This document shows, one piece after another, positions 7,736 to 13,411 of a DNA stretch of 16,499 nucleotides. The notes below the pieces were generated by a model. The model searched no databases. It saw only the letters and a program-made list of their open reading frames with translations, and was not told the origin of the DNA. Made by a program: the position numbers and the translations under genes. Each line of letters opens with the position of its first letter. Within the stretch, counting starts at the first letter, position 1. Source of the stretch: an uncultured Paludibacter sp. (GTDB lineage Bacteria > Bacteroidota > Bacteroidia > Bacteroidales > Paludibacteraceae); contig CALCBD010000049.1 in NCBI GenBank assembly GCA_937897985.1, positions 1-16,499 of the forward strand, given 5' to 3'.

Positions 7736-8581
7736 TTAAATTAATGGAGTTTTACATTCGGCATATTCGCCTAAAGTTCTGAACTCGCTGATTAAAGGCT
7801 TAATAGCAATCACCGATTGTTTGTATCTCTCGAGGTCAGGAAACTGGAAATCGACGTAAAACTGATATTCCCATTCACGACCGATAATTGGTAAGGATTG
7901 TATTTTGGTAAGATTGATACCATAAAATGAAAATACCGACAGTACTTTCGAAAGGCTGCCTTCAGCGTGAGGCAAAGTAAAAACTACCGAAGCTTTGTTG
8001 ATGATTTCGTCTTTTTGAATCTCTTCAACTGTCCATTTATTTCCAAAAATCAAAAACCTGGTAAAGTTACGTTTATTGGTTTCGATGGCAGAAGCAAGTA
8101 CTTCGAGTTCGTAAATTTCTGCAGCCCGCGAACTGCAGATAGCTGCATTTCCAATGAGTTTCTTATGCGAAATATCCATCGCTGCAAGTGCTGTATCTTC
8201 GTGTTCGACCACTTTGATTCCAGGCAAAGTATTCAGAAAATCAGCACATTGCATCAAAGCTATCGGATGCGACTGTACTTCTTTAATGTCGTGAATGGAT
8301 TGACCCGGCAATGCTGCAAAACAATGAGAAATATGAAGTTTAAATTCACCGGCAATAGGTAATTTATACTCTTTAAGCAATTCATAATTCTGCAATAAGC
8401 TTCCTGCAATTGTATTCTCAATCGCCATAATTCCGATTGTATTCGGATCTTTTTCAATGGCTCTGAACAAATCTCTGAATGTAACACATGGAATAATTTC
8501 AATTTCTTCACCTTCAAAAAAATGTTCGGCAGCAATTCCGTGATATGCACCTGCCCCACCCTGGATAGCAACTCGTTTCAT
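7736..8581 (-). CDS. pheA: Prephenate dehydratase with ACT domain
   Basis: 281 residues. The enzyme decarboxylates and dehydrates prephenate to phenylpyruvate, the committed step to phenylalanine. The catalytic PDT domain covers about residues 2-180. It contains IQGGAGAYHGIAA in place of the LGP-GTFS start of other phyla, AIENTIAGSL (about 53-62) and the diagnostic Thr-Arg-Phe at 174-176 in RNFTRFLIFG. The C-terminal ACT domain (about 196-275) is the phenylalanine sensor. Its GALV and ESRP motifs are present in altered form (EGSLSKVL and IQSLPI), followed by REWEYQFYVD. There is no chorismate mutase domain; the mutase is instead fused to DAHP synthase two genes downstream. It is the first gene of the operon, preceded by a Phe/Tyr leader peptide and attenuator, so it appears controlled both transcriptionally and allosterically. 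Confidence 0.95.
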   Translation of the reverse strand: MKRVAIQGGAGAYHGIAAEHFFEGEEIEIIPCVTFRDLFRAIEKDPNTIGIMAIENTIAGSLLQNYELLKEYKLPIAGEFKLHISHCFAALPGQSIHDIKEVQSHPIALMQCADFLNTLPGIKVVEHEDTALAAMDISHKKLIGNAAICSSRAAEIYELEVLASAIETNKRNFTRFLIFGNKWTVEEIQKDEIINKASVVFTLPHAEGSLSKVLSVFSFYGINLTKIQSLPIIGREWEYQFYVDFQFPDLERYKQSVIAIKPLISEFRTLGEYAECKTPLI

Positions 8582-8630
8582 ATTTTATTTAATTCTGTAT
8601 TAATTTTCTTTGTCAGATTAAGTATATTGT

Positions 8631-8669
8631 AAAAAAAAAAATCCTGCTCATGTATTTGAGCAGGATTTT
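8631..8669 (-). terminator. Attenuator terminator hairpin before pheA
   Basis: On the minus strand the arm AAAATCCTGCTCA (8669-8657) pairs perfectly with TGAGCAGGATTTT (8650-8638): 13 bp around a 6-nt loop. It runs directly into Ts (11 in a row at 8641-8631, including the stem's last bases). This is a strong intrinsic terminator placed 50 bases before the pheA start in the same direction, so by default it would stop transcription before the operon. Its 5' arm can instead pair with 8726-8718. Confidence 0.9.
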
Positions 8670-8717
8670 ATATATTGTTGATTGATTTTTGATTCATTTC
8701 TACATTTACATAAGTTT

Positions 8718-8726
8718 ATCCTGCTC
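8718..8726 (-). promoter_or_regulatory. Antiterminator strand GAGCAGGAT
   Basis: The minus-strand sequence GAGCAGGAT at 8726-8718 directly follows the leader-peptide stop codon (8729-8727). It is an exact copy of the 3'-arm sequence of the attenuator terminator, so it can pair over 9 bp with ATCCTGCTC of the terminator's 5' arm (8666-8658). A ribosome sitting on the stop codon would cover it. A second AGCAGG is present at 8735-8730 in the last two sense codons of the leader. The competing pairings are seen in the sequence; the mechanism is inferred. Confidence 0.8.
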
Positions 8727-8777
8727 TCACCTGCTAAAGTAAAAGTAAAAATAAAAGTATGTAAAAAATCGTTTCAT
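8727..8777 (-). CDS. Phe/Tyr-rich leader peptide of the pheA operon attenuator
   Basis: A 16-codon frame on the minus strand, MKRFFTYFYFYFYFSR then TGA, with six Phe and four Tyr codons, nine of them within the eight-residue YFYFYFYF run plus the FF pair. All Phe codons are TTT; Tyr uses TAC and TAT. It begins about 20 bases downstream of a consensus Bacteroidota promoter and ends against a sequence that competes with the terminator before pheA. This is the design of enterobacterial pheL-type leader peptides, in which the codons report charged tRNA supply. Having both Phe and Tyr codons fits an operon that contains prephenate dehydratase plus the shared DAHP synthase and chorismate mutase. 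The ATG has an A-rich upstream context and no Shine-Dalgarno, usual for the phylum. The peptide itself probably has no function. Confidence 0.85.
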   Translation of the reverse strand: MKRFFTYFYFYFYFSR

Positions 8778-8796
8778 TTGATTTCTGATTGTGGCA

Positions 8797-8826
8797 CAAA
8801 GGTAATACTTTCTGTAAAAATACAAA
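8797..8826 (-). promoter_or_regulatory. Promoter of the pheA leader and operon
   Basis: On the minus strand TTTG (8826-8823), an 18-base spacer and TACCTTTG (8804-8797) match the Bacteroidota -33/-7 consensus TTTG...TAnnTTTG. Transcription should start near 8791, giving an untranslated leader of about 14 bases before the leader-peptide ATG at 8777 and roughly 160 bases to the terminator T-run. Confidence 0.8.
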
Positions 8827-8868
8827 CGAATTTTATAGAAAAATGTTCAAAATAATTTCAAATTACAA

Positions 8869-9408
8869 CTAAATGCCTAATTTTATTATGATTTCGGATT
8901 TTAAATTTTTACAAAAATCGCTTACTATGGCCGATGTTCGTGAAGTAAAACCACCCGAAAACGGAAAACAATACACTTTAACAACTGATAATTTCATGTC
9001 AAAATAAACGAAACATCCCAAATGATAATGCCGGAATGGCTTTTTAGTGTGAAATTTCAGAATTCCCTCATTGACGTCGATGAAATCTATAGCGTAAACA
9101 TTTTGTATTAAAGAGACTATTTCACTGAATGAAAAAAGCTCACTGTCGACCGGAAATGAAAATTCAGATTTACTCCCGAATCCCGGATAATTTATATCAG
9201 TTGATGTTAAAAACCTGATTTTCGGCTTCATATCATAATAAATCAATGCTCCGTACAAACTCACAAAAATTACTGAATTCATTGTACTGATCAGCAATGA
9301 TTCTGAAATTTCATTGTCACCTGGAATAAAAACCATGCGAACAAAAAAAGTAACGACAAAAAAAACTGCGAATACCAAAACACAGTATCTTAAAATGTAT
9401 TTTTTCAT
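8869..9408 (-). CDS. Hypothetical inner-membrane protein, two N-terminal helices
   Basis: 179 residues, not recognised. Two hydrophobic segments lie at about residues 5-27 (ILRYCVLVFAVFFVVTFFV) and 40-58 (LISTMNSVIFVSLYGALIYY) with a short loop between. A soluble mixed alpha/beta domain of about 120 residues follows, containing a HxKKPFRHYHLGCFVYFD segment, and is probably cytoplasmic. It reads in the same direction as the pheA operon and ends about 43 bases before that operon's -33 element, with no terminator hairpin between, so some read-through into the attenuator is possible. A TATATTTG promoter element lies 28 bases upstream of the ATG. Nothing in the sequence gives a function. Confidence 0.6.
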   Translation of the reverse strand: MKKYILRYCVLVFAVFFVVTFFVRMVFIPGDNEISESLLISTMNSVIFVSLYGALIYYDMKPKIRFLTSTDINYPGFGSKSEFSFPVDSELFSFSEIVSLIQNVYAIDFIDVNEGILKFHTKKPFRHYHLGCFVYFDMKLSVVKVYCFPFSGGFTSRTSAIVSDFCKNLKSEIIIKLGI

Positions 9409-9436
9409 GTTTAAATAGTTGACATTAAAAGCATTT

Positions 9437-9444
9437 CAAATATA
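9437..9444 (-). promoter_or_regulatory. -7 element of the two-helix membrane protein gene
   Basis: TATATTTG on the minus strand (9444-9437) is a perfect TAnnTTTG match, 28 bases before the ATG at 9408. No clear TTG is seen at the expected upstream distance, so the call rests on the -7 box alone. Confidence 0.5.
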
Positions 9445-9631
9445 AACTTGAAAATTATTAGTCATAAATGTTGTTTTGATAACATTTATTATAACCTGTT
9501 ACTTATATTGTTGACCGTTAAAATTTTAACAATAAAATAAGATTCTTCAAATCTGTAATTATTGAAAACAAAAATATAAAAATATAATTTCATTTTCTTC
9601 AAAACTCTATCAATTAATAAAATAATATATT

Positions 9632-9639
9632 TATCTTTG
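9632..9639 (+). promoter_or_regulatory. -7 element of the lacI-type regulator gene
   Basis: TATCTTTG is a perfect TAnnTTTG match ending 21 bases before the ATG at 9661. No convincing upstream TTTG is present at the usual spacing. The 252-base gap to the divergent membrane-protein gene holds no other structure that I can support. Confidence 0.6.
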
Positions 9640-9660
9640 CATCTGTTTGTTTAATTAATT

Positions 9661-10671
9661 ATGAACAAAAGAATCACAATAAAAGACATTGCCAGAGAGT
9701 TGGATATTCACCATTCAACCGTTTCGAGAGCACTCAGAAATGATCCGAGAGTGAATATTAAAACCCGTGATCTTATATTGGATTATGCTCAGATTCATGA
9801 TTATCAGATTAACATTAATGCTTTACAATTACGCGGATCTGGAAATAATGCAATAGCACTGATAGTACCGAATATAAACCATTCATTTTTTTCGGATGTA
9901 ATCAGTATTTTATCGGACATTGCCTGTAAAAAAGGATACGTAATTTCGGTTTTTCAAACCAATGAGCAATATGAGCTTGAAGTTGAAATTGTCAATACAA
10001 TTATCAGGCATGATTTTGCCGGGGTACTTGTATCGATTGCTCAAAGTACATTAGATGCAGGTCATTTCAGGTTATTACACAAATTCGGAATACCAATCGT
10101 CTTTTTTGATCGGGTTTGCGAAGATATCTCAACGCCTAAAGTACTGATAAATAATGAAGAAATTACTGCTAAAGCAACAGAATATCTGATTTCAAAGAAT
10201 TATGAAAGGATTGTTCATATCACAGGCAATGCTCATATTAATGTTTTTCGTGAACGTCAGGCAGGTTATTTGAAATCAATTGAAAATCACGGATTAAAAT
10301 ATACCAATTCAATAATTCTGAATAATGATTTTACTGTCGACAGAGGAAAACAAATCATGGACAATCTGTTTAATTCGCCTGAAAAACCGGATGCAATTAT
10401 TTCGTCGTCCATTCACATTACAATGGGTATATTATTGAAAGCAAGAGAGTTAAAAATAAATATACCGGATGAACTGGGAATTGTCAGTTTTGGGACACAA
10501 TTAATTGCAAATTTAATTCAGCCCGGACTAATTTCAATCGAACAACCTGAAAAAGAAATAGCTAAACTATCATTCCAGTTACTGGAGCAGTTAATTAATA
10601 AAGAATTTGCTATCGATTGCAACCTGACTTTGGTTGCTAATGCTTCGATACATTTTCACGAATCTTGTTAA
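9661..10671 (+). CDS. LacI-family transcriptional regulator
   Basis: 336 residues, usual length for the family. The N-terminal helix-turn-helix covers about residues 4-27 (ITIKDIARELDIHHSTVSRALRND), with the recognition helix HHSTVSRAL. A hinge follows at about 48-60 (QININALQLRGSG). Residues 63-330 are a periplasmic-binding-protein-like effector domain (IALIVPNINHSFFSDVI, FDRV, GIVSFG, ISIEQPEKEIAKLSFQLL). It presumably represses or activates the sugar/polyol genes downstream in response to a small carbohydrate ligand. The mutarotase gene starts 51 bases after its stop, with a perfect CG-centred palindrome in between. It may be co-transcribed with, or control a promoter for, those genes. The effector cannot be read from sequence; fucose or a related sugar is suggested only by the FucU neighbour. 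Confidence 0.93.
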   Translation: MNKRITIKDIARELDIHHSTVSRALRNDPRVNIKTRDLILDYAQIHDYQININALQLRGSGNNAIALIVPNINHSFFSDVISILSDIACKKGYVISVFQTNEQYELEVEIVNTIIRHDFAGVLVSIAQSTLDAGHFRLLHKFGIPIVFFDRVCEDISTPKVLINNEEITAKATEYLISKNYERIVHITGNAHINVFRERQAGYLKSIENHGLKYTNSIILNNDFTVDRGKQIMDNLFNSPEKPDAIISSSIHITMGILLKARELKINIPDELGIVSFGTQLIANLIQPGLISIEQPEKEIAKLSFQLLEQLINKEFAIDCNLTLVANASIHFHESC

Positions 10672-10693
10672 AATATTTTTTTTATTATAAATT

Positions 10694-10705
10694 GCACACG
10701 TGTGC
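10694..10705 (+). promoter_or_regulatory. Perfect 12-bp palindrome, candidate operator
   Basis: GCACACGTGTGC is a perfect palindrome centred on CG, lying between the LacI-family gene and the mutarotase start, 17 bases before that ATG. LacI-family operators are typically even palindromes centred on CG, so this is a natural site for the upstream regulator. Flanking bases do not extend the symmetry. No TAnnTTTG box is recognisable beside it. Confidence 0.5.
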
Positions 10706-10721
10706 TTAAATACAAATCATT

Positions 10722-11156
10722 ATGTTAAAAGGAATTTCAGCACTTATCAGTCCCGAATTGTTAGCAGTTCTGGCACGTATGGGTCATGGCGATGAAATCA
10801 TTCTCGCAGATGCTCATTTTCCGGGAGAATCGTTCAACGGACGTATTATACGTGCCGATGGATTGCGTATACCCGACTTATTAGCAGCAATTTTGCCGCT
10901 TTTTGAACTTGATGCTTATGTTCAGCATCCTTTGGTTATGATGGCTGCCGTCGAAGGTGATGTACTCGACCCCGAAGTTGAGAAGTCATATCTGAAAAGT
11001 ATTCATATTTCAAATCCGGCGGCCGCTCCTATCGAACGAATCGATCGTTTTGCATTTTATGAACGCACAAAATCTGCATTTGCTGTAGTTATGACCGGCG
11101 AAACTGCAAAATACGGTAATATTTTACTGAAAAAAGGTGTAACACCTGTTAGCTAA
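10722..11156 (+). CDS. fucU: FucU/RbsD-family sugar mutarotase
   Basis: 144 residues, the usual FucU length. These small cytoplasmic oligomers interconvert alpha and beta anomers of sugars such as L-fucose (FucU) or D-ribose (RbsD), feeding the form used by the next enzyme. The N-terminus MLKGISALISPELLAVLARMGHGDEI is characteristic, with catalytic-type His22 and Asp30. The C-terminal AKYGNILLKKGV (Tyr131, Asn133) is the family's conserved end. FucU is favoured over RbsD by length and the MLKGI..LISP start. It sits 29 bases before the zinc dehydrogenase gene and is probably in one transcript with it. No fucose isomerase, kinase or aldolase is in the window, so the sugar served here could be fucose or another aldose. 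Confidence 0.88.
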   Translation: MLKGISALISPELLAVLARMGHGDEIILADAHFPGESFNGRIIRADGLRIPDLLAAILPLFELDAYVQHPLVMMAAVEGDVLDPEVEKSYLKSIHISNPAAAPIERIDRFAFYERTKSAFAVVMTGETAKYGNILLKKGVTPVS

Positions 11157-11185
11157 TCAATTCAATTCATTAAAATACTAAATTT

Positions 11186-12247
11186 ATGGTTTACAAATCA
11201 AAAGCTGCTTATTTACCCGGAAACAGCACAGTTATTTTTAAAGATGTAGAATTCCCTGCACCCGGGCATGGTGAAGTTCTGCTTAAAATTAAATCGTCGA
11301 CGATATGTGGCAGCGACATACGTGCCATCTATCGTGAACATCTGGGTAAAGGGCCCGAAGGTTATCAGAATAAAATTTGCGGACACGAACCTGCAGGCCA
11401 AATCATCGCCTGTGGACCTGGCATGAAACGTTTCAAAGAAGGTGACCGCGTGGTGGTGTATCATATTTCGGGTTGCGGATGTTGTAACGATTGTCGCCGC
11501 GGATATATGATTTCATGTAAAAGTCCATCGCGGGCTGCTTACGGATGGCAACGCGACGGAGGGATGTCAGAATACATGATAGCTGAAGAAAAAGACCTGG
11601 TATTGCTTCCTGACGAATTAACATATACTGATGGAGCCCAGATTGCCTGCGGTTTCGGAACTGTCTACGAAGGGCTGGAGAAAATCGGTATCAGCGGTAA
11701 CGATGCTGTGCTTGTAACCGGATTAGGGCCGGTTGGATTGGCGGCTTTAATGCTCGCCAAAGCAATGGGAGCTCAAAAATTAGTTGGCGTGGACACCGTT
11801 GCCGAACGCTGTCAGATAGCAAAGGATCTCGGACTTGCCGACGAAGTATATGTTTCGGGTGAGGGCATTATGGATAAGGTTATGGCTGCCACAAAAGGAA
11901 TGGGCTATGAAAAAACGGTTGACTGCTCGGGGCATACTTCGGGACGCCAGCTTTGCATACGTGCAACCCGTCAGTGGGGCAAAATGGTAATGATAGGCGA
12001 AGGTGGAACTGTTGAGTTCAATCCAAGTCCGGATATAATACATGATCAGAAAACCATTTACGGATCGTGGGTAACATCCATCTGGCGAATGGAAGAATTG
12101 GTGGAACGGATTGTTCGGTGGGGAATTCATCCCGAAGATTTGGTTACAAACCGGTTTGTACTTGAAAAAGCACCGGAGGCTTATTCATTGATGGCCGAAG
12201 GTAAATGTGGTAAAGTGGCTATCGTTTTCGACGAAGAAATCAGGTAA
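11186..12247 (+). CDS. Zinc-dependent medium-chain alcohol/polyol dehydrogenase
   Basis: 353 residues. The GroES-like catalytic domain has catalytic-zinc ligands Cys41 (STICGSD) and His67-Glu68 (ICGHEPAG). The structural-zinc tetrad Cys97, Cys100, Cys103 and Cys111 is complete. The Rossmann domain carries GLGPVG at 179-184, and Asp203 (VGVDT) at the end of beta-2 favours NAD over NADP. It resembles sorbitol/threonine-dehydrogenase-type enzymes, oxidising a secondary alcohol of a polyol, sugar or hydroxy acid. With an aldo/keto reductase downstream and a mutarotase upstream, it could take the second step of an aldose-to-alditol-to-ketose path, or oxidise a sugar directly. It is the last gene before a 73-base gap with a large palindrome. 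The fold and zinc sites are clear; the substrate is not. Confidence 0.9.
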   Translation: MVYKSKAAYLPGNSTVIFKDVEFPAPGHGEVLLKIKSSTICGSDIRAIYREHLGKGPEGYQNKICGHEPAGQIIACGPGMKRFKEGDRVVVYHISGCGCCNDCRRGYMISCKSPSRAAYGWQRDGGMSEYMIAEEKDLVLLPDELTYTDGAQIACGFGTVYEGLEKIGISGNDAVLVTGLGPVGLAALMLAKAMGAQKLVGVDTVAERCQIAKDLGLADEVYVSGEGIMDKVMAATKGMGYEKTVDCSGHTSGRQLCIRATRQWGKMVMIGEGGTVEFNPSPDIIHDQKTIYGSWVTSIWRMEELVERIVRWGIHPEDLVTNRFVLEKAPEAYSLMAEGKCGKVAIVFDEEIR

Positions 12248-12285
12248 ATTGCGGTTCTATCATTTACTAATTGACCCGGGACTTC

Positions 12286-12303
12286 ATTTGTACCGGTACA
12301 AAT
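12286..12303 (+). promoter_or_regulatory. Perfect 18-bp palindrome, candidate operator
   Basis: ATTTGTACCGGTACAAAT is a perfect 18-bp palindrome with a central CG, in the 73-base gap before the aldo/keto reductase and 17 bases before its ATG. Its position and even, CG-centred symmetry resemble LacI-family operators. Its half-site (ATTTGTACC) differs from that of the palindrome at 10694-10705, so the two may bind different proteins. It is not a terminator: no T-run follows. Confidence 0.55.
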
Positions 12304-12320
12304 AAAAAATATAAAAAAAA

Positions 12321-13325
12321 ATGCAAACAATAAATCCAACATTAGTTCCTTTTAAAACACTCTATTCAGGAGATAAAATTCCTGTAATAGGTTTGGGGAC
12401 TTTCGGATCCGACAATTATGATGCCGAGACTGTTGCACAGGCAGTAAAAACAGCTATCAAAATGGGTTACCGTCATATCGACTGCGCTTCGGTATATGGT
12501 AACGAAAAAGAAATTGGCAATGTTTTGAAACAGGTTATTGATGAAGGAATCGTAACCCGTGAAGAACTCTGGATTACTTCCAAAGTCTGGAATGACAAAC
12601 ATAAACAGGTGGTGGCTTCGTGTAAACAAACGCTTGAAGATCTGCAACTTGATTATCTCGACTTGTACCTTGTTCACTGGCCGTTTCCAAATTTTCATCC
12701 ACCAAAATGTGATGTATCAACCCGTCAGAAAGATGCTGTACCCTATATACATGAAGAATACATGAAAACCTGGGCGCAAATGGAAAGCCTGGTTGAAATG
12801 GGTTTGGTAAGAAATATTGGAACTTCGAATGTTACAATTCCGAAAATGAAACTAATTTTACGTGATTGTAAAATCAAACCGGCAATCAACGAAATGGAGA
12901 TACATCCTCACTTCCAACAGCCTGAATTATATCAATTTATGAAAGACAATGGAGTTGAAGTGATTGGGTATAGTCCTATCGGTTCGCCGGGAAGACCAGA
13001 GCGCGATAAAACGCCTGAAGATACAGTTGACATGGAAGATCCTGTAATCGTTGCCATTGCCGGACGTTTAAATATTCACCCTGCTGTTGTTTGCCTTAAA
13101 TGGGCAGTTCAGCGCGGTCAGATCACAATTCCGTTTTCGGTAAAAACTGAAAAAATTTACAACAATCTTTTGGGAATTACCGAAGGGACTCTGACAAATG
13201 AGGAAATGGAAGCAATTTCGAAAATTGACAAGAATTGCCGTTTAATCAAAGGTCAGGTTTTCTTATGGGAAACAGCCAAAGGCTGGGAAGATTTATGGGA
13301 TTTGAACGGTGAAATAACAAAATAA
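12321..13325 (+). CDS. Aldo/keto reductase (aldose-reductase type)
   Basis: 334 residues, TIM-barrel oxidoreductase. The complete catalytic tetrad is visible: Asp54 and Tyr59 in HIDCASVYGNEKEIG, Lys88 in WITSKVW and His119 in LVHWPFP. Further family motifs are GLVRNIGTSN and INEMEIHPHFQQPEL. It reduces the aldehyde of a sugar or other carbonyl, with the product alcohol suited to the dehydrogenase upstream. The cofactor loop near residue 272 reads TIPFSVKTEKIYNN, whereas NADPH-type members usually have IPKS followed by an Arg; Phe replaces the Lys that contacts the 2'-phosphate, so NADH use is possible. It has its own gap with a palindrome and is followed by a clear terminator. The physiological sugar is unknown. 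Confidence 0.9.
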   Translation: MQTINPTLVPFKTLYSGDKIPVIGLGTFGSDNYDAETVAQAVKTAIKMGYRHIDCASVYGNEKEIGNVLKQVIDEGIVTREELWITSKVWNDKHKQVVASCKQTLEDLQLDYLDLYLVHWPFPNFHPPKCDVSTRQKDAVPYIHEEYMKTWAQMESLVEMGLVRNIGTSNVTIPKMKLILRDCKIKPAINEMEIHPHFQQPELYQFMKDNGVEVIGYSPIGSPGRPERDKTPEDTVDMEDPVIVAIAGRLNIHPAVVCLKWAVQRGQITIPFSVKTEKIYNNLLGITEGTLTNEEMEAISKIDKNCRLIKGQVFLWETAKGWEDLWDLNGEITK

Positions 13326-13352
13326 TGAAATTTATTTTGTAGCTAAATAAAG

Positions 13353-13391
13353 AACGGCTTCAGCAAATTGATAATGCTGAAGCCGTTTTTT
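13353..13391 (+). terminator. Intrinsic terminator after the aldo/keto reductase
   Basis: AACGGCTTCAGCA (13353-13365) pairs perfectly with TGCTGAAGCCGTT (13375-13387) around a 9-nt loop, and six Ts run from 13386 to 13391. It ends the plus-strand sugar/polyol locus. The converging pnp gene reaches it from the other side and may use the same hairpin, although the T-run on that strand is poor. Confidence 0.88.
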
Positions 13392-13411
13392 ATCATTTTA
13401 ACTCAGGTCAG

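Noticed and set aside
8668..8697. Nine-codon frame MNQKSINNI on the minus strand between the leader peptide and the terminator, preceded by ATGTAA and ATGTAG
   Set aside because: It has no special codon content, and the start-stop pairs are expected in AT-rich sequence. It could in principle influence the hairpin if translated, but nothing supports that.
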